From the NCBI GenBank assembly GCA_031275595.1, contig JAISOO010000030.1, forward strand, positions 1 to 7,032: 7,032 nt of DNA, given 5' to 3'. This document shows, piece by piece, positions 1-5,299 of this stretch. The stretch comes from Spirochaetaceae bacterium. Lineage in GTDB: Bacteria > Spirochaetota > Spirochaetia > Treponematales > Breznakiellaceae. The notes below the pieces were generated by a model, which ran no database searches, was not told the origin of the DNA, and saw nothing but the letters and a program-made list of their open reading frames with translations. The first letter of the stretch is position 1. Each line of letters starts with the position of its first letter. The translations under genes were made by a program, and so were the position numbers.

Positions 1-1
1 C

Positions 2-1372
2 GTGGCCCTGGACCTTTCGGCCTGTACCGCGAGTACGGACACCGCCGGGGGGGGCCTCTACGGGGACCGGACCTTTGACCCCGGGCCGTCCCACACCGGA
101 GAAAACAAGATCGTGTCCCTGGTCCTGCCTGACGAGGCGGAAAAGATCGCGGCGGGGACTGCGGCCGCGGCGGCCTTTAAGCGCTTTACGGCCCTGGGCC
201 TCATTGCCGGCGCGGGGGTTATGGAGGCGGGTTCTTACGCCTTTAGCGGCTGTACCGCCCTGGCCACGGTGAGTCTCCCCAGGGCGGAAAACATCGGCTT
301 TGATGCCTTCAGCGGCTGCGACGGCCTGATCAGGGTGAGCCTCCCCGCGGCGAGAACCCTCGGCGAGGCGGCCTTCCTGGACTGCGACGCCCTGATCTCG
401 GTGAGCCTGCCCAGGGTAACCAGCATCGGCCAGGACGCCTTCAGCGACTGCAACGTCCTGAGCGCGGTGAGCTTCCCCGCGGCGGTAAGCATCGGCAATA
501 ACGCCTTCGCCGACTGCCCGGCCCTCAGGGAGCTTGACTTTCCCGCGGCAACCAGCATCGGCAGTTACGCCTTCAGTGGCTGTACGGATCTCAGGGAGGT
601 ATACTTCCCCGCGGCAACAATCATCAGCAGTTACGCCTTCAGTGGCTGCGCCGCCCTGACCACGGTCAACTGCCCAGCGGTAAGAAATATCTCTAATTAT
701 ACCTTCAACGACTGCGATGCCCTGAACTCGGTAAACTTCCCCGCAGCAAGAACCATCGGCAGTTTCGTTTTCTACGATTGCGACGCCTTGGGCTCGATAA
801 GCCTCCCCTCAGCGAGAACTATCGGCAGTAGTACTTTCAATAACTGCGACAGCCTGAACTCGGTAGACCTGCCCATAGCGAGAAGTATCGGCGATTCCGC
901 CTTCACTGACTGTAACACTCTGATCTCGGTAAGCCTTCCTGCGGCAACAACCATTGGTGCCGCCGCCTTTCGCTACAACAATGGCTTGGCTACCATAGAC
1001 CTCCCGGTGGCAACAACCGTCGGCCTGTACGCCTTTGGCGACTGCCCCGCCCTGAGCTCGGTAAAACTCCCCGCGGCCACCAACATCAGCGGGAGTGCCT
1101 TCATCAATACCGGATCGCAGGCCCTCAAAGTTACCCTGGACGCGTCGCCACCCATGCTGGCGCGAAGTATGTTCTCCAACGTTAGCTCCACCAAAGCCGT
1201 AACCGTCGAGGTACCCGATACCTCGGCCTATGGTACGCCCCTTTTGGTGAACGGCGCCGATAATACCCCGTGCTGGGCAAACGGATTCCGGGGCGGCGGC
1301 TGGGACGGTAGCGACTTTGTCAGCGGCGGCACGGTTAACATCAACATCAATTTGACGATTGTGGAGTATTAG
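2..1372 (+). CDS. BspA-like leucine-rich repeat (LRR_5/TpLRR) protein, probably 5'-truncated by the window edge
   Basis: The reading frame is open from the left edge to a TAG. The first codon could be a GTG start, but no ribosome site or signal peptide can be seen, so the gene most likely begins upstream. From about residue 85 to 370 there are thirteen consecutive 22-residue units of the form x-x-L-x-x-V-x-L/F-P-x-A-x-x-I-G-x-x-A-F-x-x-C. Eleven of the thirteen end in Cys (units 11 and 13 do not). This is the LRR_5 pattern known from Bacteroides BspA and Treponema LrrA, although the usual unit there is 23 residues. Residues 371-456 form a non-repeat C-terminal cap with beta-rich, Gly/Asn-rich sequence ending in VEY. 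Family members are generally exported or surface proteins used for adhesion and protein-protein contact; that role here is inference. No membrane anchor is seen in the visible part. No operon partner is evident, because a 340-bp spacer follows. Confidence 0.85.
   Translation: MALDLSACTASTDTAGGGLYGDRTFDPGPSHTGENKIVSLVLPDEAEKIAAGTAAAAAFKRFTALGLIAGAGVMEAGSYAFSGCTALATVSLPRAENIGFDAFSGCDGLIRVSLPAARTLGEAAFLDCDALISVSLPRVTSIGQDAFSDCNVLSAVSFPAAVSIGNNAFADCPALRELDFPAATSIGSYAFSGCTDLREVYFPAATIISSYAFSGCAALTTVNCPAVRNISNYTFNDCDALNSVNFPAARTIGSFVFYDCDALGSISLPSARTIGSSTFNNCDSLNSVDLPIARSIGDSAFTDCNTLISVSLPAATTIGAAAFRYNNGLATIDLPVATTVGLYAFGDCPALSSVKLPAATNISGSAFINTGSQALKVTLDASPPMLARSMFSNVSSTKAVTVEVPDTSAYGTPLLVNGADNTPCWANGFRGGGWDGSDFVSGGTVNININLTIVEY
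254..1111 (+). repeat. Thirteen in-frame 66-bp repeats encoding the LRR units
   Basis: The 858 bp divide exactly into thirteen 66-bp units with no insertion or deletion between them. Units 5 and 6 (residues 173-216) are the most alike; both end with the codons for SYAFSGC. Units 1-6 are GC-rich, while several later units (roughly units 7-11) use more AT-rich codons, which suggests the array is old and has diverged. Repeats of this kind can change copy number by slippage or recombination without breaking the frame. Confidence 0.85.
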
Positions 1373-1470
1373 CCGCGGCAGGGAACACCGGGTAAAAGCG
1401 CGGGGCCGGGACGGAAAACCCGGACCCCGGCGGGTTACCCCTTACCTGCCTCCCGTTCACCCGCGGGGGC

Positions 1471-1650
1471 CTGCTTCCGGGTTAACGAGGGGTACTTTTA
1501 CGTTATAAGGACGTACTTTTACGTTAAAAGGGGGTACTTCCAGGTTAAAAGGACATACTTCCACGTTAAAAGGGGGTACGCCTGACGTAACAGGGCGTAC
1601 TTTTAGACCAGCGGGAGGTACTTCCCGGTTAACCGGGGGTACCCCCGGCA
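1471..1650. repeat. 21-bp imperfect tandem repeat array, about 8-9 units
   Basis: A core of GTAC followed by CTTTTACGTTAAAAGGG-like sequence recurs with exact 21-bp spacing. GTAC (or ATAC in unit 4) starts at 1492, 1513, 1534, 1555, 1576, 1597, 1618 and 1639, and a decayed unit begins near 1471. The units differ by substitutions but never in length. Since 21 is a multiple of three, the array stays open in two ways. On the minus strand (1651 down to 1457, 64 codons) it reads as a degenerate heptapeptide VPPFNVK. One plus frame is open from 1509 to 1691 and reads TSRLKGG-like heptads. Neither has a convincing ribosome site, so I treat the array as non-coding. Twenty-one bp is two helical turns, so a protein bound at each unit would lie on one DNA face. 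Confidence 0.8.
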
Positions 1651-1711
1651 TACCAAGGAACCCCCGGAACCCCCGGGCGGATCGGATGCCCTAACCATAC
1701 AGGAGAACAGG

Positions 1712-2428
1712 ATGGCCCACAAAAAAGATTATGTCCCCGTCAAAGACGCGGATTTCGACGTCTGGTTCAGGAACCTCTGCCAGTACGTAAACGCCAAGTG
1801 CAATCCCCCGGACGCGCCCCAATGGTCCCACATCCCGCCGGATGCCCTCACGGAGCTCAACGGCGCCTACGCCGCCTGGCACGCCGCCTACGGGATCACC
1901 CTCAAGCCCTGCACCAAGCCGGAGCGGGACGAGAAAAACCGGGTCCGCAAGGGTTCGCAAAAAACCGCCCGGAACTTCGTCAACGCCTACCTCCGCTACC
2001 ACCCCGCGGTAACCGACGACGACCGGGAGCAGATGGGCCTCCGCATCCCGGACCCGGCCTCCCCCATCCCCCGGCCCGAGGCCCAGCCCGAGGCGGACAT
2101 AACCTACCCCGGGGTCCACCTTATCGAACTGACCCGGATCCGGGCGGTCAAGACCGAGGGGGAGGACCCCCGCAGCGACTACGGGGTGCGGATCTTCTGG
2201 GGCATCCTCGGCCCCGCCGTGTCCCGGGACAAGTTCCGCCTGGCCGCCCCCCCGGTAACCGGGGACGACCTGCCCCATTCAACCTTTACCCACCGCAAGC
2301 GCTACCGCTTCGACTTCCCCGGGGACTCAGGCAGCACGGTCTACTTCTGCCTCCGCTACGAAAACGAGAAGGGGGGCGAGGAAGGGGAGGGCCCCTTCGG
2401 TCCGATTTTGAGCGCGATAATACCGTGA
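1712..2428 (+). CDS. Hypothetical protein with helical N-terminal region and beta-sandwich-like C-terminal region
   Basis: A clear ribosome site, AGGAG at 1701-1705, lies six bases before the ATG. The 238-residue product has no signal peptide and no membrane segment. Residues 1-110 look alpha-helical, with many aromatic and Ala residues (DVWFRNLCQYVN, AYAAWHAAYG) and a basic patch around 69-86. A Pro-rich linker (PASPIPRPEAQPE, about 115-127) follows. Residues 130-238 alternate hydrophobic and polar residues (HLIELTRIRAV, GVRIFWGIL, VYFCLRYEN) and end in GPFGPILSAIIP, which suggests an Ig/fibronectin-like sandwich. I do not recognise a named family and assign no function. The gene is visibly richer in GC than perR or the glycosyltransferase gene, with long C and G runs. 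It has a spacer with the 21-bp array upstream, and its stop codon sits inside a long palindrome. Confidence 0.75.
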   Translation: MAHKKDYVPVKDADFDVWFRNLCQYVNAKCNPPDAPQWSHIPPDALTELNGAYAAWHAAYGITLKPCTKPERDEKNRVRKGSQKTARNFVNAYLRYHPAVTDDDREQMGLRIPDPASPIPRPEAQPEADITYPGVHLIELTRIRAVKTEGEDPRSDYGVRIFWGILGPAVSRDKFRLAAPPVTGDDLPHSTFTHRKRYRFDFPGDSGSTVYFCLRYENEKGGEEGEGPFGPILSAIIP

Positions 2429-2465
2429 GGCTGTTCCAAAACTGAAGTTTTGGAACAGCCTCACG
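2424..2465. repeat. 42-bp perfect palindrome (20-bp arms) overlapping the stop codon; possible transcription-end hairpin
   Basis: The left arm (2424-2443) and right arm (2446-2465) are exact reverse complements separated by only GA. The TGA stop of the upstream gene is at 2426-2428, inside the left arm. No T-run follows on either strand, so it is not a classical intrinsic terminator. It lies between convergent genes, where a strong hairpin could stop or stabilise transcripts from both sides. The inner part, TTCCAAAACT/AGTTTTGGAA, matches the hairpin motifs of the dispersed repeats at 3424 and 5062. Confidence 0.75.
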
Positions 2466-2664
2466 TAAAACAAATCAAAAATGAAGAAAAAAACCACTCA
2501 GGATACGGAGGAAAGAAAGAGGGTTCTTCTTCCTTCGTGTCCTTGGTGCTCATTTAATTGACCGCATAGCGGTCTACTCTTGGTGATTCCTTTTTCTTCG
2601 TGGCTATCGGTAATCAGGTCCTGATGGGCGGGTGGAGCCGTCCGTAAGGGGCCGGGGGGGCCCT
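2466..2664. other. Non-coding spacer between convergent genes with degenerate ACCxxxGGACACGAAGGA-like segments
   Basis: No supported gene is present. A stretch near 2490-2516 (ACCACTCAGGATACGGAGGA) resembles the reverse complements of 2526-2549 (containing ACCAAGGACACGAAGGAA) and of the segment around 2580-2602 (CACGAAGAAAAAGGAATCACC). The spacer is therefore an imperfect inverted arrangement of one purine-rich motif. A short hairpin, GACCGC-ATA-GCGGTC, sits at 2560-2574. Just before the marC stop there is a G/C-rich imperfect stem at about 2646-2665. Confidence 0.45.
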
Positions 2665-3294
2665 TCAGGATCTGCCGGCGAGGATTCCCATGGTTACCAG
2701 GCCGTTATAAATAAACTGTACCGCAAAACCGGCCAATATAAGCCCCATGATTTTTTCTATGACAAATATACCCATGGTACTGAGGAAACCCATGATCAAA
2801 ACGCTCCCCCGAAGGGCGAAATAGGTACAAAACAATCCGAGGATCAGCGCGGGAAGTAACAGTGAAAAGGAATAAAGCCAATTATGCCCGGTGGACATGA
2901 ACATGATAATTACCGTCAATAAACCGGGCCCGGCAATAAAGGGTATTGCCAGGGGAAAAAGCGCCACGGAACTGCCCTCGTGAGCGGGTACTTTGCGGAG
3001 TTCCGGTTTGCTGTAGATCATTTCCACGGCGATAAGAAAAAAGAGGATCCCCCCTGAAATATAAAAGGCGCCGGGCATGATGCCAAAAAAATCAAGCAGG
3101 AATTTTCCCCCCAGTAAAAAAATCAGCAGGACCGAGGCGGCGATCAATATGGCTTTTTTAACGATAGAATTCCGGGTCTTTGTATCGAACGGGGCGGTAA
3201 GGGACAGATACTGGGGAATAATCCCGATAGGATCCATGACTATAAGCACGGTAAAGGCTATTTTAAAAAAATCGCGAACCATAGGATGTATCAT
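2665..3294 (-). CDS. MarC family (UPF0056) integral membrane protein
   Basis: The 209-residue product is almost entirely hydrophobic, with about six membrane segments (roughly residues 8-32, 48-70, 74-94, 110-134, 140-160 and 183-203). It has the family's marks: DPIGIIP at 21-27 in the first helix, SGGILFFLIAVEM at 80-92, and FPLAIPFIAGPG at 113-124. The length is normal for MarC/YchE/YhgN proteins. They sit in the inner membrane and their transport role is not established; the name comes from the mar locus, but an antibiotic-resistance role has been disputed. I chose the ATG at 3294 because GGAG lies ten bases upstream and family members usually begin just before the HPxVRDFFK-like segment. 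A TTG at 3318 would add eight residues. The gene stands alone, convergent with the 1712 gene and divergent from perR. Confidence 0.88.
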   Translation of the reverse strand: MIHPMVRDFFKIAFTVLIVMDPIGIIPQYLSLTAPFDTKTRNSIVKKAILIAASVLLIFLLGGKFLLDFFGIMPGAFYISGGILFFLIAVEMIYSKPELRKVPAHEGSSVALFPLAIPFIAGPGLLTVIIMFMSTGHNWLYSFSLLLPALILGLFCTYFALRGSVLIMGFLSTMGIFVIEKIMGLILAGFAVQFIYNGLVTMGILAGRS

Positions 3295-3423
3295 AATCAA
3301 AATGCTCCGCTGTTTCAACGGGCCCTTTCAGACGCGGGAGGGTTTTGAAAAACGCCGGGACAGTTCCAAAATCCGGTAGTCCGGCCGGTGGAACTACCCC
3401 ACTTCTTTTTTGGGGAAGAGTTT

Positions 3424-3540
3424 GAGCCTTTCCCAAAACTCGGTTAGTTTTGGGAAAGGCTTCCGAAAAAGCGGTCTAAAGCCCGCTTTTTCCCATAAAT
3501 CTAAGATTGTTTTCCCAAAAACTGAAGTTTTGGGAAAGCC
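3424..3540. repeat. Dispersed three-hairpin repeat, copy A
   Basis: Three stems follow each other. Stem 1 has 15-bp perfect arms at 3426-3440 and 3446-3460 with loop CGGTT. Stem 2 has 10-bp arms at 3465-3474 and 3483-3492 (GAAAAAGCGG/CCGCTTTTTC) with an 8-base loop. Stem 3 is at about 3512-3536 (TTCCCAAAAACT/AGTTTTGGGAA) with one bulged A. A second copy lies at 5062-5177, about 90% alike by eye. A T-rich stretch (3541-3558) follows stem 3. This copy sits between divergent genes, so it is not the end of any visible gene. Small ORFs across it are explained by the DNA repeat. Confidence 0.8.
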
Positions 3541-3556
3541 TTGTTTTTTTATTTTT

Positions 3557-3603
3557 TTGAAAATTTTACTTGTATATTTTAATAATAGTTATTATTATTA
3601 AAA
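3557..3603 (+). promoter_or_regulatory. AT-rich promoter with operator-like palindrome upstream of perR
   Basis: The segment directly before the perR start is nearly pure A/T. The best sigma-70-like pair is TTGAAA (3557-3562), a 17-base spacer, then TAATAA (3580-3585); the -10 match is only fair. Overlapping it is an 8-2-8 palindrome, TAATAATA-GT-TATTATTA (3580-3597), nested in a wider one, TTTTAATAAT (3577-3586) with ATTATTAAAA (3594-3603). Fur-family operators such as the PerR box TTATAATNATTATAA are AT-rich palindromes of this size, so autoregulation is plausible, though the half-site spacing is not identical. No Shine-Dalgarno sequence is visible before the ATG at 3605. Confidence 0.55.
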
Positions 3604-3604
3604 T

Positions 3605-4069
3605 ATGTATCGTGTAGAACGGAAACATAGCAAAAAACGGGACGCCATTTTGGAGGTGATCCGGTCCACCACGTCCCACCCCGGGGCCCAGTGGGTGTAT
3701 GATCAGCTTAAACCGGTGATCCCCGATCTTTCCCTGGGTACGGTGTACCGGAATATCAATTTCTTCCGGCAGGAAGGATTAGTGGCTTCCCTGGGTGTGG
3801 TAAATGGGGAGGAACGGTTTGACGGCGACGTAAAGCCCCATCCCCATTTAGTATGCCGCCGCTGCGGCCGGGCGGCGGATCTCCCCTGTCCGGACTCCGA
3901 GGCCTTCAAATCCCTCCTGACTCAAATATTTTTATCCCTCCGGGATGGGGGCGGCGGGGATTTTTTTTGCGTGGATTTCCCTTGGACTGTTTTTTACGGC
4001 CTCTGTGGTTCCTGTGCGGAACAATATTCCCTTGAAAAAGCGGGGAATCTGTTTAAAATTTTAATATGA
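3605..4069 (+). CDS. perR: Fur-family peroxide-responsive repressor, PerR type
   Basis: The 154 residues have the Fur layout: a winged-helix DNA-binding half (residues 5-70, recognition region DLSLGTVYRNINFF at 41-54) and a C-terminal metal-binding and dimerisation half. The residues that coordinate the regulatory metal in Bacillus subtilis PerR (H37, D85, H91, H93, D104) are all present at a constant offset: H25, D73, H79, H81 and D92. The structural zinc cysteines are C84/C87 (CRRC) and C134/C137 (CGSC). The Asp at the D104 position argues for PerR over Fur or Zur. The known mechanism is iron-catalysed oxidation of the His ligands by peroxide, which releases DNA. A Gly-rich insertion (GGGG, 115-118) lies between the two cysteine pairs. 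A rubrerythrin gene follows after 48 bp, a typical PerR target. There is no visible Shine-Dalgarno before the ATG, which sits in an AT-rich palindrome. Confidence 0.85.
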   Translation: MYRVERKHSKKRDAILEVIRSTTSHPGAQWVYDQLKPVIPDLSLGTVYRNINFFRQEGLVASLGVVNGEERFDGDVKPHPHLVCRRCGRAADLPCPDSEAFKSLLTQIFLSLRDGGGGDFFCVDFPWTVFYGLCGSCAEQYSLEKAGNLFKILI

Positions 4070-4074
4070 AAACT

Positions 4075-4102
4075 GCGGCTTTTGCCGTTGTAATTTTTTT
4101 TT
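4075..4102 (+). terminator. Weak hairpin plus T-run between perR and rubrerythrin, possible partial terminator
   Basis: A short stem GCGGC-TTTT-GCCGT (4075-4088) is followed after five bases by nine T residues (4094-4102). The stem is only five pairs including a G-T wobble, so it would be a leaky stop at most. It would let rubrerythrin be made both from the perR promoter and at a different level from the regulator. Confidence 0.35.
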
Positions 4103-4117
4103 AATGGAGAGTGTGAA

Positions 4118-4657
4118 ATGAAAAAATGGGTTTGTTCTGTATGTGGTTATGTCCATACGGGGGATCAGCCCCCCGAGTCTTGTCCTACCTGCAAGGCGCC
4201 GGCCGCGAAGTTCAAGGAACAGGTTGAAGGCGCGACCTTTGCTGCGGAACACGTGGTTGGGGTCGCCAAGGGAGTTGAGCAGGATATTATTGATGATCTT
4301 CGGGCTAATTTCAACGCGGAATGCAGCGAAGTGGGAATGTACCTGGCCATGAGCCGGGTGGCGGAGAGGGAAGGGTACCCCGAAGTCGCCGAAGCCTACA
4401 AGCGGTATGCCTTTGAGGAAGCGGAACATGCCGCCAAATTCGCGGAACTTCTGGGAGAAGTGGTTACCACCAGTACCAAGAAGAACCTGGAACTCAGGAT
4501 CGAAGCGGAATACGGCGCCTGCGCCGGTAAGGTGGATGTGGCTAAACGGGCGAAAGAACGGGGCTATGATGCTATCCACGATACGGTGCATGAAATGGCC
4601 CGGGATGAAGCCCGCCATTGCTGCGGTTTCAAGGGACTGCTGAAGCGGTATTTCTAA
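4118..4657 (+). CDS. rbr: Reverse rubrerythrin (N-terminal rubredoxin domain, C-terminal ferritin-like diiron domain)
   Basis: The start is set by GGAGAG six bases before the ATG. Residues 1-35 form a rubredoxin-like Fe-Cys4 site: C6-S-V-C9-G and C22-P-T-C25. Residues about 50-179 are a four-helix ferritin-like domain with diiron ligands in NAECSE (E68), EEAEH (E101 and H104), EAEYGA (E129/E131) and DEARH (E164 and H167). Classical rubrerythrin has the domains in the opposite order; this order matches the reverse rubrerythrins of clostridia. Those act with NADH-dependent electron donors to reduce hydrogen peroxide and oxygen to water in the cytoplasm. The length, about 180 residues, is normal. 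It follows perR by 48 bp on the same strand and is probably co-transcribed and PerR-controlled. No reductase partner gene is visible in the window. Confidence 0.92.
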   Translation: MKKWVCSVCGYVHTGDQPPESCPTCKAPAAKFKEQVEGATFAAEHVVGVAKGVEQDIIDDLRANFNAECSEVGMYLAMSRVAEREGYPEVAEAYKRYAFEEAEHAAKFAELLGEVVTTSTKKNLELRIEAEYGACAGKVDVAKRAKERGYDAIHDTVHEMARDEARHCCGFKGLLKRYF

Positions 4658-4858
4658 TCCCCCGAAGTTTCGGAAAATACTCCGGGACTCAGGGGTGGCC
4701 CTCCCGCAAAAACATTTCCTCATTGCGCAGCCATAAGGGAAAGGCGGTCTGTTTAGAGAGGTCTGAGACGAAACCAGCCGCAGGCGAGGCATTTTATTTA
4801 AGGGTACACCCGCCCCGGCGGGAGGGTTCCCTCTGTGCCCTGGGTCAAACGTACAACA
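4658..4858. other. Non-coding spacer with nested stems downstream of rubrerythrin
   Basis: No gene is supported. Immediately after the stop is a small stem CCGAA-GT-TTCGG. At 4801-4841 an outer stem, AGGGTACA with TGTGCCCT (one G-T pair), encloses a perfect inner stem CCCGCC-CC-GGCGGG (4809-4822). Together with the hairpin and T-run that follow, the stretch could be the 3' part of a structured transcript or the 3' untranslated region of the rubrerythrin mRNA. It matches no RNA family I recognise. Confidence 0.4.
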
Positions 4859-4898
4859 ACATACCCCGGCCGTTGCGGCAAAGTATGTTTTTTTTTTT
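4859..4898 (+). terminator. Intrinsic-terminator-like hairpin with an 11-T run
   Basis: The outer stem ACATAC (4859-4864) pairs with GTATGT (4883-4888). The inner stem GCCG (4869-4872) pairs with CGGC (4876-4879) around TTG. A run of eleven T follows (4888-4898). The form fits a rho-independent terminator for plus-strand transcription, presumably of the perR-rubrerythrin unit, although it lies 200 bp past the stop codon. Confidence 0.6.
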
Positions 4899-4926
4899 CA
4901 TGTGGGGACGGTGCAAAAGGCCATAG

Positions 4927-5036
4927 CGCTTGTTCCGAAACTCGTCATGGGGAAAATTTCCGAAAAACGGCCCGGGGGCCGCTTTTCGGAAAGCCGACTC
5001 TGGATCCGGTAAGTTTTGGGATAGGCGGGCTCTATA
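4927..5036. repeat. Diverged module of the dispersed hairpin repeat
   Basis: The order of parts matches copies A and B: TTCCGAAACT first (4933-4942), then a strong stem at 4957-4992 with 17-bp arms around GG and one mismatch (TTTCCGAAAA/TTTTCGGAAA outside, GGCCC/GGGCC inside), then AAGTTTTGGG (5011-5020). The parts before and after the central stem no longer pair well, so this appears to be a decayed or recombined relative directly upstream of copy B. Confidence 0.5.
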
Positions 5037-5061
5037 TTTTTATTTTTAAATCAAGTATAAT

Positions 5062-5177
5062 GAGCCTTTCCCAAAACCCGGTTGGTTTTGGAAAAGGCTT
5101 TGGAAAAAGCGGTCTGAAGCCCGCTTTTTCCCCCTAAATCTAAGGTTGTTTTCCCAAAACTGATGTTTTGGGAAAAC
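5062..5177. repeat. Dispersed three-hairpin repeat, copy B
   Basis: This is the counterpart of copy A at 3424. Stem 1 has arms at 5064-5078 and 5084-5098 with the same CGGTT loop. Stem 2 has 11-bp arms at 5102-5112 and 5121-5131. Stem 3 is a perfect 13-bp stem at 5148-5160 and 5165-5177 with loop TGAT. I count about eleven differences over some 113 bp. The pair next to the stem 1 loop is T-A in copy A and C-G in copy B, a compensatory change that keeps the stem. Here the element lies between convergent genes and could end transcripts from both sides. Confidence 0.8.
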
Positions 5178-5256
5178 TTCGATTGTTTCAAAATACCGCA
5201 TTTCAAAACAATCCCCCGGATTTGAATGGCGAAACGGGCTTCGAGCCGCTTTTTTT
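5178..5256. repeat. Further hairpin module next to copy B
   Basis: A stem GATTGTTT (5181-5188) pairs with AAACAATC (5206-5213). A compact stem then follows, CGGGCT-TCG-AGCCG (5235-5248, one bulged G), with seven T at 5250-5256. The GAAACGGGCT...AGCCGCTTTTT layout recalls stem 2 of the repeat family. On the plus strand the last stem and T-run look like a second terminator for rightward transcription. Confidence 0.45.
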
Positions 5257-5299
5257 AAAGCCGGCGTTGAAAAAGCCTGCCCTTTGAAACCGGCCCGTC

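Noticed and set aside
1471..1650. CRISPR array
   Set aside because: The 21-bp period leaves no spacers between units; the repeats are contiguous and no cas gene is nearby.
1457..1651. Minus-strand 64-codon ORF with heptapeptide repeats
   Set aside because: It follows from a 21-bp array being a multiple of three; another frame on the opposite strand is open too, and no ribosome site precedes the ATG.
1691..2445. Overlapping plus-frame ORF at 1798-2445 rich in Pro, Arg and Gly
   Set aside because: It is the out-of-frame reading of the GC-rich 1712 gene, which has the proper ribosome site.
3410..3601. Small plus-strand ORF whose product resembles that of the ORF at 4835-5137 (SLSQN...GFGKGF...KSGLKPAFS)
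   Set aside because: The protein similarity comes entirely from the two copies of the DNA hairpin repeat; there is no ribosome site and the sequence is low in complexity, so I do not call proteins here.
4061..4792. Long minus-strand ORF opposite rubrerythrin, and a similar one opposite the 1712 gene (1691-2278)
   Set aside because: Both are antisense shadows of well-supported genes, with Pro/Gly/Arg-biased products and no recognisable domain.
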